A DNA stretch of 14,265 bases from Treponema sp. (GTDB lineage Bacteria; Spirochaetota; Spirochaetia; Treponematales; Breznakiellaceae), in contig JAISGE010000089.1 of assembly GCA_031263265.1 (NCBI GenBank), forward strand, positions 1 through 14,265, in the 5' to 3' direction. The position numbers and the translations under genes were made by a program. This document shows, piece by piece, positions 1 to 6,817 of the stretch. The notes below the pieces were generated by a model. That model had not been told where the DNA came from and made no database searches. It saw only the letters and a list, made by a program, of their open reading frames with translations. Every line of letters begins with the position of its first letter. The stretch's first letter is position 1.

Positions 1-118
1 GCTTCTTACCAAAGGTTCTATCCTGGAATTATGCACGTACAAACCTCCGCCGTCTAAAATCGTTTCACCACAGCTCTTTCTGGAGGGTTTGTTATGATTA
101 AACCGGACAGCAGTGATT
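1..118. mobile_element. Possible end of an insertion sequence, running off the left edge
   Basis: Similarity of the neighbouring radical SAM reading frame to its family stops near position 118, and the sequence beyond differs in character. The minus strand there reads CTGCTGTCCGGTTTAATCAT, which resembles the terminal repeats of some IS4-like elements (a remembered resemblance, not a match I can verify). Further in, on the minus strand, a GGAGG (plus positions 44-48) sits 7 bases before a GTG (34-36) that opens a short frame to the window edge. This could be the start of a gene inside the element, but only 12 codons are visible. No transposase motif can be seen, so an ordinary rearrangement junction is also possible. 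Confidence 0.3.
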
Positions 119-532
119 CATTTTTAGAAGTAATAGTCCGTTTGTTACTAATTCAATCCGGGATTGTGGAAAATATTTTCGTGTAATGAAAATTATTTCT
201 GCTAACTTGTCATGTAAAAGTGGTTCGCCTCCAAGTAATCGTATGGTTTCTACGTTATTCATAGAAATTTCAGAAAGCCTCCTACAATCTTTTTCATAAT
301 CAATGATATCAAGATATGTTTTTTGAGCAAGCGGAGAAAAATTTGCGCAATATTTACAATTTAAATTACAATGATCTACAACACTAATTTCAAGATAATG
401 TATATATTTTTGAAGTTTATGTTGTTTTCGTAAAACAAACTGAAGACATGAAGTTTGTATTTTCATAATCTTATCCGCCGGGATGATTTTATAGAGTAAT
501 CCCATTAAAATCATATTCAAGTTACTATTCAT
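98..532 (-). pseudogene. Truncated radical SAM protein
   Basis: The 144-residue product is the N-terminal part of a radical SAM enzyme, a class that uses a 4Fe-4S cluster and S-adenosylmethionine to start radical chemistry. The cluster motif is C55-x3-C59-x2-C62 (DHCNLNCKYC). A GGEP motif follows at residues 101-104 and an LVTNG strand at 128-132, as usual for the family. Family members typically run to about 300 residues or more, so more than half of the barrel is missing. After residue 138 the sequence (NHCCPV, then stop) no longer looks like the family, which points to a break by insertion or rearrangement. The start is supported by AAAGGGG about 8 bases before the ATG. The gene is visibly richer in A and T than the rest of the window, suggesting acquisition from elsewhere. 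The substrate cannot be told. A functional short protein is unlikely. Confidence 0.65.
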
Positions 533-690
533 GCGCGCGTCCCCTTTGAAACTAAATTTTTTCTGTTCATTGTTGGTAAAACCATACGCCTGATAAACAA
601 GGGAGAAGAAAAATGATATAAATAAAAAATGACTGTAAAACTATCGGTACTATTTACGATTGATAGGGGGGGGGGGGGGGGGGGTTATAA
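533..690. other. AT-rich spacer upstream of the radical SAM gene
   Basis: This AT-rich stretch separates the radical SAM start from the region beside mutS. It holds the G19 tract and a small inverted repeat, CTATC at 641-645 against GATAG at 662-666, which abuts the tract. A TTTACA-like hexamer occurs on the minus strand without a well-spaced -10 partner, so I call no promoter here. I see no coding region. Confidence 0.5.
666..684. repeat. Homopolymer tract of 19 G
   Basis: An uninterrupted run of 19 G on the plus strand (C on the minus strand) begins directly after TTGATA and is followed by TTATAAATG. Runs this long change length readily by slipped-strand replication. Poly-G tracts in treponemes are known to alter expression when they lie near promoters or in coding regions. 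Here the tract is 133 bases upstream of the truncated radical SAM start on the minus strand. On the plus strand it sits just before a short open frame with no recognisable product. Which gene, if any, it controls is unclear. The reported length may also reflect sequencing error or a mixed population. Confidence 0.9.
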
Positions 691-896
691 ATGTTATTTA
701 CCGTTGCCTTTAACCATGCTTTATGCTCCTCACCTACTATAATTATGATAAACTGGCTAAAGCCAATAACCACGAACCGAAGGCTCGATGGAGTATTGAA
801 AGCCGTATACAAGCTAAAGAAAGAATATCACGGGTTTTCTGTACTGTCAAGGGCAAACACAGCTTGCTTCGCCATAAAGATACGATTACCCTACCG
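691..896. other. Region between mutS and the G tract with no recognised gene
   Basis: Plus-strand frames opening at 691 and 723 are open through this stretch and run on into the antisense of mutS, but I recognise neither product. The frame from 723 is rich in Lys and Arg and could be the remnant of a gene. No ribosome binding site of note precedes either ATG. On the minus strand no clear terminator follows the mutS stop; the best hairpin has only a four-base stem. Confidence 0.4.
822..850 (-). promoter_or_regulatory. Candidate sigma-70 promoter reading toward the G tract
   Basis: On the minus strand a perfect -35 TTGACA (845-850) is followed after 17 bases by TATTCT (822-827), four of six matches to the -10 consensus. 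It lies just past the mutS stop and would transcribe through the poly-C face of the homopolymer into the radical SAM gene, with a leader of roughly 280 bases. This is a pattern match only. Confidence 0.35.
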
Positions 897-3611
897 TCAG
901 AAAGACTCAAAGAGGGAAGGGCCTTGCTCTACCAGCAGCGTCCTGCGTACCCTATGGGGACTGCGAGGAACCAGGATTCCGTTAACCCATTGTTTCCAGG
1001 TATGAATCAGACCCAAGGCTTCAAGAGGACTTATCCTGTCCGGATCAAGCTCTGCAAGCTGTTCAAGTAATCGCCCTACGTTGACCTGCTCAAACTTTGC
1101 CTGAAAAGGTTCTTCCTTGGTTTGACCAGGGACAAGCGGGGGTTTCTCAGGACCGTCTCCCCGGGGCAAGACATCCTGAAGGGCTTTGCCGCTTTCTTCT
1201 AAACGCTCAAGGATTTGGCTTGCCCGATTCAACACCCGTTCACTCAAGCCCGCAAGCCGGGCCACATGCAGTCCATAGGATTCCGCAGCAGGTCCTTCCT
1301 TAAGTTTTCGTAAAAAGATAATCTCTCCCTTTTGATCCAGCACTTCCATAGAACGATTGGCCAGCCGTTTGTGGGATATGAGAGACAGTTCATGGAAATG
1401 AGTGGCAAAAAGGGTTCTACATTTGATATGATCCAACAGTTCTGCGCTCACCGCCCAGGCAATAGCAAGGCCATCATTGGTTCCGGTTCCTCTGCCCACC
1501 TCGTCCATGATCACCAAACTCCGCTCCGTGGCTGTATGCAGGATATAGGCAGTTTCGTTCATCTCCACGAGGAACGTTGATTCCCCCCGGGCAAGATTAT
1601 CTGAAGCCCCTACCCGACAATAAATCCGATCCACCATACCGATAGTGGCCTCTTGGGCAGGTACAAAACTACCCATCTGAGCCATAAGGGTAAGCAGCGC
1701 GGCTTGCCGGAGATAGGTTGACTTACCCGCCATATTGGGGCCGGTAATCAAAGCAAAGGAAACCCCCTCCCCATCCAAAAGTACATCATTGGGGATGAAT
1801 TCCCCATTGGGTACATGGGCTTCTACCACAGGATGCCGGCCTTCAAGGATCTTAAGCCGGTTCTCCTCATTCACCAGCGGCCGTATCCAGCCCCGAATGG
1901 TTGCCGCGCGTGCAAGAGATTGGGCAAGATCCAATTCAGCGATACGCCGTCCTGCTGCGGCTAGTACCCCTAAGCATACTTTGGCCTTATCCCGTAATTC
2001 CAGGAAGAGCTTTTTCTCAAGCTCAATAACCCGCTCAGATGCACCGTTAATATCTGATTCTAACTCGGCAAGTCGGTCAGTGGTAAACCGTTCTCCGGTT
2101 GCTATGCCCTGGCGCCGGATAAAATGGGGGGGGACCTTGGCAAGATGAACCTTGGTAACCTCAAAGAAATATCCAATAAGACGGTTATACCGAATCTTGA
2201 GGCTCCCAATCCCTGTGGTTTCCTGTTCTTCCTCCAGGTATTCCTCCAAAAGCTGGCGCCCATCATCTTTGAGCCGGAGAAGGGTATCCAATTTTGGACT
2301 ATACCCTGGACGGATGAGGTTACCCTCAGTGAGTAGTATGGACGGATCTTCGGCAAGTCCATCGTCCAGCAGATCCCGTAGTTCCATGAGTTGGGCAAAC
2401 CCTGCGGCATCCAGGGAAGAAGCCTCTTCAGATTCAAAGGTGAAGGGAATATCATGCAAGGTAAGTTCTTCCTCCACTTCTTTAATAGCCTGAAACAGTA
2501 CCAGCGCGTTCTTAATGGCCAGCATATCCTTGCCGTGAGCCCGGTCCATAGCAAGCCGGGAACTGAGCCGTTCCAGGTCTGGGGTTCTCCCCAAAAGTTC
2601 CCGGAAAGCTCCCAAGCGCCGCTGATCTCGATATATGGTTTCCACCATGTCCAGCCGTTTATTGATCAAGCCCACGTTCCGCAGCGGGTGGAGGAGTCGG
2701 CGTTTGAGGAGCCGGCGTCCCATAGGAGTGCGGGTCTCATCCAGCACTTCCAAGAGGGAAAACCGGACATCCCCATCCCGTACATTTCTGAGGAGTTCCA
2801 GATTACGCTGGGTTGATTCGTCAATCCCCACATATTCGGTATCCCGGTATACACGCATGGCCCGTACATGGGGGATCAGGGTTTTGGCAGTATCGTCCAG
2901 GTAGTACAATAAGGCCCCGGCAGCGATGATTTCAGGCATCCCTTCAGCCAAGCCAAAACCTTTCAGGTTGGAGGTGCCGAATTGCTTTTCCAGCCGTTTC
3001 CGGCTCCGCTCCCGATCAAAGAGCCAATCTGCCCAGCGGTTCACCACTAAGTCGCTTCTATCGCTTACTGCCCCTTCAATAGCACCATGCTCTTCCAAGA
3101 GGGACTCCTGGAGGATTATCTCTTTTACCTGGAGCCGTTCCAATTCCTGCCGGAGCTGCTCGGCTCCCTCATACAGGGGAAATGAAGTAACATGAAAGTC
3201 TCCTGTAGATAGGTCTATATAGGCAAAGGAAAGTTCATCTTTTTCGGTTAATGCCAGGCTCGCCAAATAGTTAGGACTCCCCTTATCCAGGTAATCCTCT
3301 TCCACCGTAGTACCTGGGGTAATAACTTCCACCACCTGCCGGTCAATTAAGGCCTTTCCTTTAGTAGCTTCCGCGACTTGTTCACAAATCGCTATTTTTT
3401 TCCCCAGTTTTAAGAGCCGGGCAATATAGGAGCGGGCCGCATGATAGGGAATACCGCACATAGGAAGCCCATTACGGCTGGTGAGGGTGAGATTAAGTAA
3501 TGCAGAAACTTCTAGGGCATCATCGGCAAACATTTCATAAAAGTCTCCCAAACGAAAAAAAAGCACATCCCCTTGATGTTCCCGTTTGATCCTCCGGTAT
3601 TGTTCCAGCAT
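897..3611 (-). CDS. mutS: DNA mismatch repair ATPase MutS
   Basis: MutS binds mispaired or looped DNA and recruits MutL to start repair. The 904-residue frame has the mismatch-reading motif F24-Y25-E26 (in RLGDFYEMF), the connector, lever and clamp regions, then the ATPase with Walker A GPNMAGKS at 624-631, Walker B ending in D703-E704, and a downstream ATHFHEL. It is the last gene of the tamB-bamA-skp-mutS series, 88 bases after the skp stop. Two ends are odd. The ATG at 3611 has no nearby ribosome binding site, while a strong AAGGGGGAG lies just before an in-frame ATC at 3635; starting there would add eight residues and restore the usual residues before the conserved PM. At the C-terminus the expected PLEALGL...WKQWV segment is followed by about 27 residues that do not look like MutS. 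A run of eight C falls at codons 493-496. Family identity is very secure; the exact start is not. Confidence 0.95.
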   Translation of the reverse strand: MLEQYRRIKREHQGDVLFFRLGDFYEMFADDALEVSALLNLTLTSRNGLPMCGIPYHAARSYIARLLKLGKKIAICEQVAEATKGKALIDRQVVEVITPGTTVEEDYLDKGSPNYLASLALTEKDELSFAYIDLSTGDFHVTSFPLYEGAEQLRQELERLQVKEIILQESLLEEHGAIEGAVSDRSDLVVNRWADWLFDRERSRKRLEKQFGTSNLKGFGLAEGMPEIIAAGALLYYLDDTAKTLIPHVRAMRVYRDTEYVGIDESTQRNLELLRNVRDGDVRFSLLEVLDETRTPMGRRLLKRRLLHPLRNVGLINKRLDMVETIYRDQRRLGAFRELLGRTPDLERLSSRLAMDRAHGKDMLAIKNALVLFQAIKEVEEELTLHDIPFTFESEEASSLDAAGFAQLMELRDLLDDGLAEDPSILLTEGNLIRPGYSPKLDTLLRLKDDGRQLLEEYLEEEQETTGIGSLKIRYNRLIGYFFEVTKVHLAKVPPHFIRRQGIATGERFTTDRLAELESDINGASERVIELEKKLFLELRDKAKVCLGVLAAAGRRIAELDLAQSLARAATIRGWIRPLVNEENRLKILEGRHPVVEAHVPNGEFIPNDVLLDGEGVSFALITGPNMAGKSTYLRQAALLTLMAQMGSFVPAQEATIGMVDRIYCRVGASDNLARGESTFLVEMNETAYILHTATERSLVIMDEVGRGTGTNDGLAIAWAVSAELLDHIKCRTLFATHFHELSLISHKRLANRSMEVLDQKGEIIFLRKLKEGPAAESYGLHVARLAGLSERVLNRASQILERLEESGKALQDVLPRGDGPEKPPLVPGQTKEEPFQAKFEQVNVGRLLEQLAELDPDRISPLEALGLIHTWKQWVNGILVPRSPHRVRRTLLVEQGPSLFESF

Positions 3612-3632
3612 TGGGCTGGTTTGGACAGAACT

Positions 3633-3646
3633 GATAGCTCCCCCTT
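3633..3646 (-). promoter_or_regulatory. Ribosome binding site and possible AUC start of mutS
   Basis: The minus strand reads AAGGGGGAGCTATC, a strong Shine-Dalgarno-like sequence ending two to four bases before an ATC in the mutS frame. The frame is open further upstream, to the skp stop region, but contains no ATG, GTG or TTG. The annotated ATG lies 24 bases after the ATC, too far from this site for normal initiation. Confidence 0.4.
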
Positions 3647-3699
3647 GTGAGGACTTAGGATTATCCCTACCGGCCCTCTGCGGTGTACCTTCCAGGGTT

Positions 3700-4233
3700 T
3701 TACCTGCCCACTTTGGAACGCAGACTTTGAATAAGTTTATCCGTAATATCCACCGTTGGGCTATACCAGAGTATGCCGGTGCTCTCTTTTAACGAGAGCA
3801 CCATGCTGTACCCTTCACTTTCGGCAATAAGACGAACCTCATCGTGTACCTGATTTAAGAAAGCCCCGGATTGCATAAGCTTACTTTTTTGTTCTTCTAA
3901 TTCAGCGGTTTTTAGTTTGTAATACTCTTGCAAGTATTCTGACTTTCGGTATATATCATGTTCAAATCGAAGGGCTTGGTCCTTGTCTCCCCGGCTTTCG
4001 GCGCTTAACTGCGAGTTTTTCAAGTCCTGAATTTCCCGGCTCATCCGGTCAAGCTCAACTTGGACTCGGGCACTACGCTCCTCAAACTCCCGAACCGCCC
4101 GGGAATCCCGGAAAAATGCGATATAGACCTTGGAAAGATCCACCACCGCAAAACGGGTAAGCTGTTGTGCCTCAAGCTGCCAGGCTAAACCAAATAGACA
4201 TAAGCCCAAGCCCCATTTTTGTATATGTTTCAT
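3700..4233 (-). CDS. skp: Periplasmic chaperone of the OmpH/Skp family
   Basis: The 177-residue protein begins with a signal peptide (basic start, hydrophobic core, likely cleavage after the Ala in LEA at residue 22), so it acts in the periplasm. The mature start RFAVVDLSKVY is the typical first strand of the family. A long charged helical region at about residues 40-135 corresponds to the coiled-coil tentacles that hold unfolded outer-membrane proteins. The end, ILWYSPTVDITDKLIQSL, is the characteristic closing strand and helix. The start is supported by AGAGGG eight bases before the ATG. It lies 38 bases after bamA, the usual partner that receives its clients. Length and layout match the family; the T. 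pallidum counterpart from memory is TP0327. Confidence 0.93.
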   Translation of the reverse strand: MKHIQKWGLGLCLFGLAWQLEAQQLTRFAVVDLSKVYIAFFRDSRAVREFEERSARVQVELDRMSREIQDLKNSQLSAESRGDKDQALRFEHDIYRKSEYLQEYYKLKTAELEEQKSKLMQSGAFLNQVHDEVRLIAESEGYSMVLSLKESTGILWYSPTVDITDKLIQSLRSKVGR

Positions 4234-4271
4234 TCTTTTTCACCCTCTTTGTATAAAATAAGCACCTTACC

Positions 4272-6749
4272 TTAATAGGTGGATAACACAAAAGAAATTA
4301 CAAAATCAAGGCCCCCAATACCGCCCTCTTGCCATTGGGGTTTTCCGTCAACCATCTTGAAACGTTTGGCAAAACTAAGTCTAAAGGGAAACTGAGGTAT
4401 GGTAAACCTAAGTCCTGAACCAAGACTAAAACGCATATCCTCTATAGTCAGGCGGTTAAACAATGCCCAGGGGGTTTCTTTAGCCACTGCGGCATCGAAA
4501 AACAAGAAGTCCCAGGCGAGGATCCCCGGAACCAGGGGAATCCGCAGTTCCGCCCAATTTTCCCAGAGGGCCAGCCCTTTATTGTAATATTCACTGCTCC
4601 ATCCTCTGCCGGTGAACATCCCATCCACCGAGAGCATATTGACGCTTTCAATAGGCAGGTCGTCCCGGAAGGGTTGGGGAAATATGAATGACAGTCCTGA
4701 ATGAATACCAAATATCACTTTGAACGCCCAGCTCTCCCCTACCGGCAGGTTTAACAAGGTATGAAAAAATTCCGCCTTGGTATCGGTTTTAATATAATGT
4801 TCCAGTTCAACCGGGAAAATCCCATAGTAGCCTACCCGCTGAACCCCATAATACCCCTTGGAAGGATCATAATAAATATCCCGCTGATCCAAGGACACGC
4901 TGAGCCAGAAAGAATTAGCAGGAGTCCAGAGGTTATTCCGGTTCCTGATGGCCGGATCAAAGGGCCGATACACCTGGGGATCGTAGGAGTTAAAGATAAA
5001 CCCGGTACGGACCCCGCCCCCGACTCCGAGGTTACCCAAAAAAGTGCTAAAGCGGTATCCTGAGGAGAAACCCAAAGAAATGCGCCACTGATCATAGTCC
5101 ATAAGGAATTCATTGGGGGGAATCTTACCGGCATTGGAATACTCCCCATAGGAGGTAAACCCATCAGGATACGCATAGGTCTCATCCCCATTGAAATACG
5201 GAGCCATCATGTCCATAGCTGCCCGGCGCCGGCTATGCTGGGTCGTAAGATCAAAGCTACCGGACAAGGGAAGCCCGAAAAGCCATCGATGGGTGTATCC
5301 CAGCCCAAGACTTTGGGTATCTGGAGACGCGTTGAGTTCAGCGCTGACCATGTTTCCATAACCCAAAAAGTTACGGTCGTTCCATTTGAACAGTAATGAC
5401 ACAGGGAACTGGTCGGGATCCGAGGTTCCAGAAAAGGTCAAGCCCAATTGAATATCCGTGGTGGGTTGTTCTTCCACATTAAAAACCAGGTCCATGAGAT
5501 TATCCTCGCTTCCTGGGGATGGATCGGGGGCCACCACGGAAAAGTATTGGAGGTTGTACAGATTGCGTACGCCATCCATGACCTTGGCCTTGGAAAACAC
5601 GTCCCCACTTTCAAGAGGAATCTCCCTGAGTATTACCTGGGATTTGGTTTTTTTGTTGCCTTTGATAAGGATATTTTCAATATGCGCCCGGCCCCGTTCA
5701 ACAATCGTGATCTGATAGGTAACGCTCCCCTTTTCAGTATCCCGCTGTTCGTCCCGGCTTATGGTGTTAAAGATATAGCCGTTTTCATAATACAGATCCG
5801 CCACCCGCTGCAGATCCGCCTCAACCCGCCGGGCATTGACCACCGCGCCAGGCTTGGAAGAGACCTGGGCAGCTAATTGTTCTGTGGATAGAATCTGGTT
5901 TCCTACAAAGCTCACCCCGCCAAAGGTATAGATCTTTCCTTCATAGATCCTAAAGATGATGGTCATCATCGTATTACCTTTTTCATCTTTCTGGGTAGTC
6001 TGAACCACATCGGTAACTTCCGCATCAATATAGCCCCGGTCATGGTAGTATTGGGTAAGGGCATTCCGGTCTGCGATGAGTTTTGCTTCCTGAAACGCCC
6101 CGTCATTCAAAAGTCCCTTGACCTTTAGAGAAAGCTGACCCCGGAGGGTCCTGGTGGAAAAAATCGAATTTCCCTCAAAGAACAAGGATTCAATGGCTAC
6201 TTTCTCCCCTTCCTCAACAAAAAACCGCACAATTAAGGAAGCATTCTTATCCGGCTGGGTTTCAGAACGGACTTTGATATCCGGGAACCCTTTTTCCAGG
6301 TATTTATTGATCAGGGCAGTTTCATCTATCCGCAGTTTGACCTGAGTAACCACATCATGCACCTTTAAAGCAATGGTCTCCCGTAATTCGCTCCGTCGCA
6401 AGTGATTGTTCCCCACAAACTCGATCCTGGATACGATAGGCCGTTCGGTAACGGTAAATCGAATGAGCACCTCGGTTCCGGCACTATCAGAGGGTACTGC
6501 GCTGGGGGTGATTATTTCAAAATATTCCAGGGCATAGAGCCGCCCTTGGAGTTCCCAGAACAGATCGTCGGTAAAGATCTGGCCCTTGTAGGACTCAACG
6601 ACTCCTTCTAGTTCAGCAAGGCTGACATGACTAAGGCCATTAAACACAATATCTCTGATGGGTTTTCCCTGATACCATTCCACAGACTCTTGGGAAAACC
6701 CAGAAAAAACAAGCATCCCCCACAAAACAACTACGGCCCCTACGCGCAT
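4272..6749 (-). CDS. bamA: Outer-membrane protein assembly factor BamA (Tp92-like)
   Basis: BamA folds and inserts beta-barrel proteins into the outer membrane. I place the start at 6749 because AAGGAG sits five bases before this ATG and a signal peptide follows directly (hydrophobic residues 5-18, likely cleavage near FSGFS). A longer open frame reaching 6821 would bury the signal peptide behind 24 extra residues. The 825-residue product has five POTRA domains at about 28-104, 105-182, 183-272, 273-353 and 354-430, each with the pattern of a central FxGN-type strand and a YxxxGY-type helix end. A 16-strand barrel follows to the C-terminus. The conserved loop-6 RG motif is present as G714-R715-G716-W717. 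The chain ends in Tyr (VLSTY), an aromatic terminus of the type used by outer-membrane barrels. Its neighbours tamB and skp work on the same pathway. Confidence 0.95.
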   Translation of the reverse strand: MRVGAVVVLWGMLVFSGFSQESVEWYQGKPIRDIVFNGLSHVSLAELEGVVESYKGQIFTDDLFWELQGRLYALEYFEIITPSAVPSDSAGTEVLIRFTVTERPIVSRIEFVGNNHLRRSELRETIALKVHDVVTQVKLRIDETALINKYLEKGFPDIKVRSETQPDKNASLIVRFFVEEGEKVAIESLFFEGNSIFSTRTLRGQLSLKVKGLLNDGAFQEAKLIADRNALTQYYHDRGYIDAEVTDVVQTTQKDEKGNTMMTIIFRIYEGKIYTFGGVSFVGNQILSTEQLAAQVSSKPGAVVNARRVEADLQRVADLYYENGYIFNTISRDEQRDTEKGSVTYQITIVERGRAHIENILIKGNKKTKSQVILREIPLESGDVFSKAKVMDGVRNLYNLQYFSVVAPDPSPGSEDNLMDLVFNVEEQPTTDIQLGLTFSGTSDPDQFPVSLLFKWNDRNFLGYGNMVSAELNASPDTQSLGLGYTHRWLFGLPLSGSFDLTTQHSRRRAAMDMMAPYFNGDETYAYPDGFTSYGEYSNAGKIPPNEFLMDYDQWRISLGFSSGYRFSTFLGNLGVGGGVRTGFIFNSYDPQVYRPFDPAIRNRNNLWTPANSFWLSVSLDQRDIYYDPSKGYYGVQRVGYYGIFPVELEHYIKTDTKAEFFHTLLNLPVGESWAFKVIFGIHSGLSFIFPQPFRDDLPIESVNMLSVDGMFTGRGWSSEYYNKGLALWENWAELRIPLVPGILAWDFLFFDAAVAKETPWALFNRLTIEDMRFSLGSGLRFTIPQFPFRLSFAKRFKMVDGKPQWQEGGIGGLDFVISFVLSTY

Positions 6750-6817
6750 GTATACTCCTTTCTTAATTATATCCGAAAACCACCCGGCGATTAAACCCAC
6801 CTTACGGCCCGGGTACC
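6750..6817 (-). promoter_or_regulatory. tamB-bamA gap with possible internal promoter and hairpin
   Basis: The 68-base gap holds a perfect -10 TATAAT on the minus strand (6766-6771). The hexamer 17 bases upstream is TTAATC (6789-6794), only three of six matches to -35. A transcript from it would begin only about ten bases before the bamA ATG, barely keeping the AAGGAG site. The arms ACCCGG (6782-6787) and CCGGGT (6809-6814) form a six-pair inverted repeat with a 21-base loop. Either could tune bamA separately from tamB; both are weak evidence on their own. Confidence 0.3.

Noticed and set aside
641..666. CTATC...GATAG inverted repeat as a terminator or operator
   Set aside because: Only five base pairs with a 16-base loop and no T tract; too weak to call alone.
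691..1070. Two overlapping plus-strand open frames opening at 691 and 723
   Set aside because: About half of each lies antisense to mutS, neither has a ribosome binding site of note, and I recognise neither product. Kept only as an unassigned region.
2102..2816. Open frames on both strands inside mutS
   Set aside because: They fall within intact MutS coding sequence and show no family features; they arise from its codon composition.
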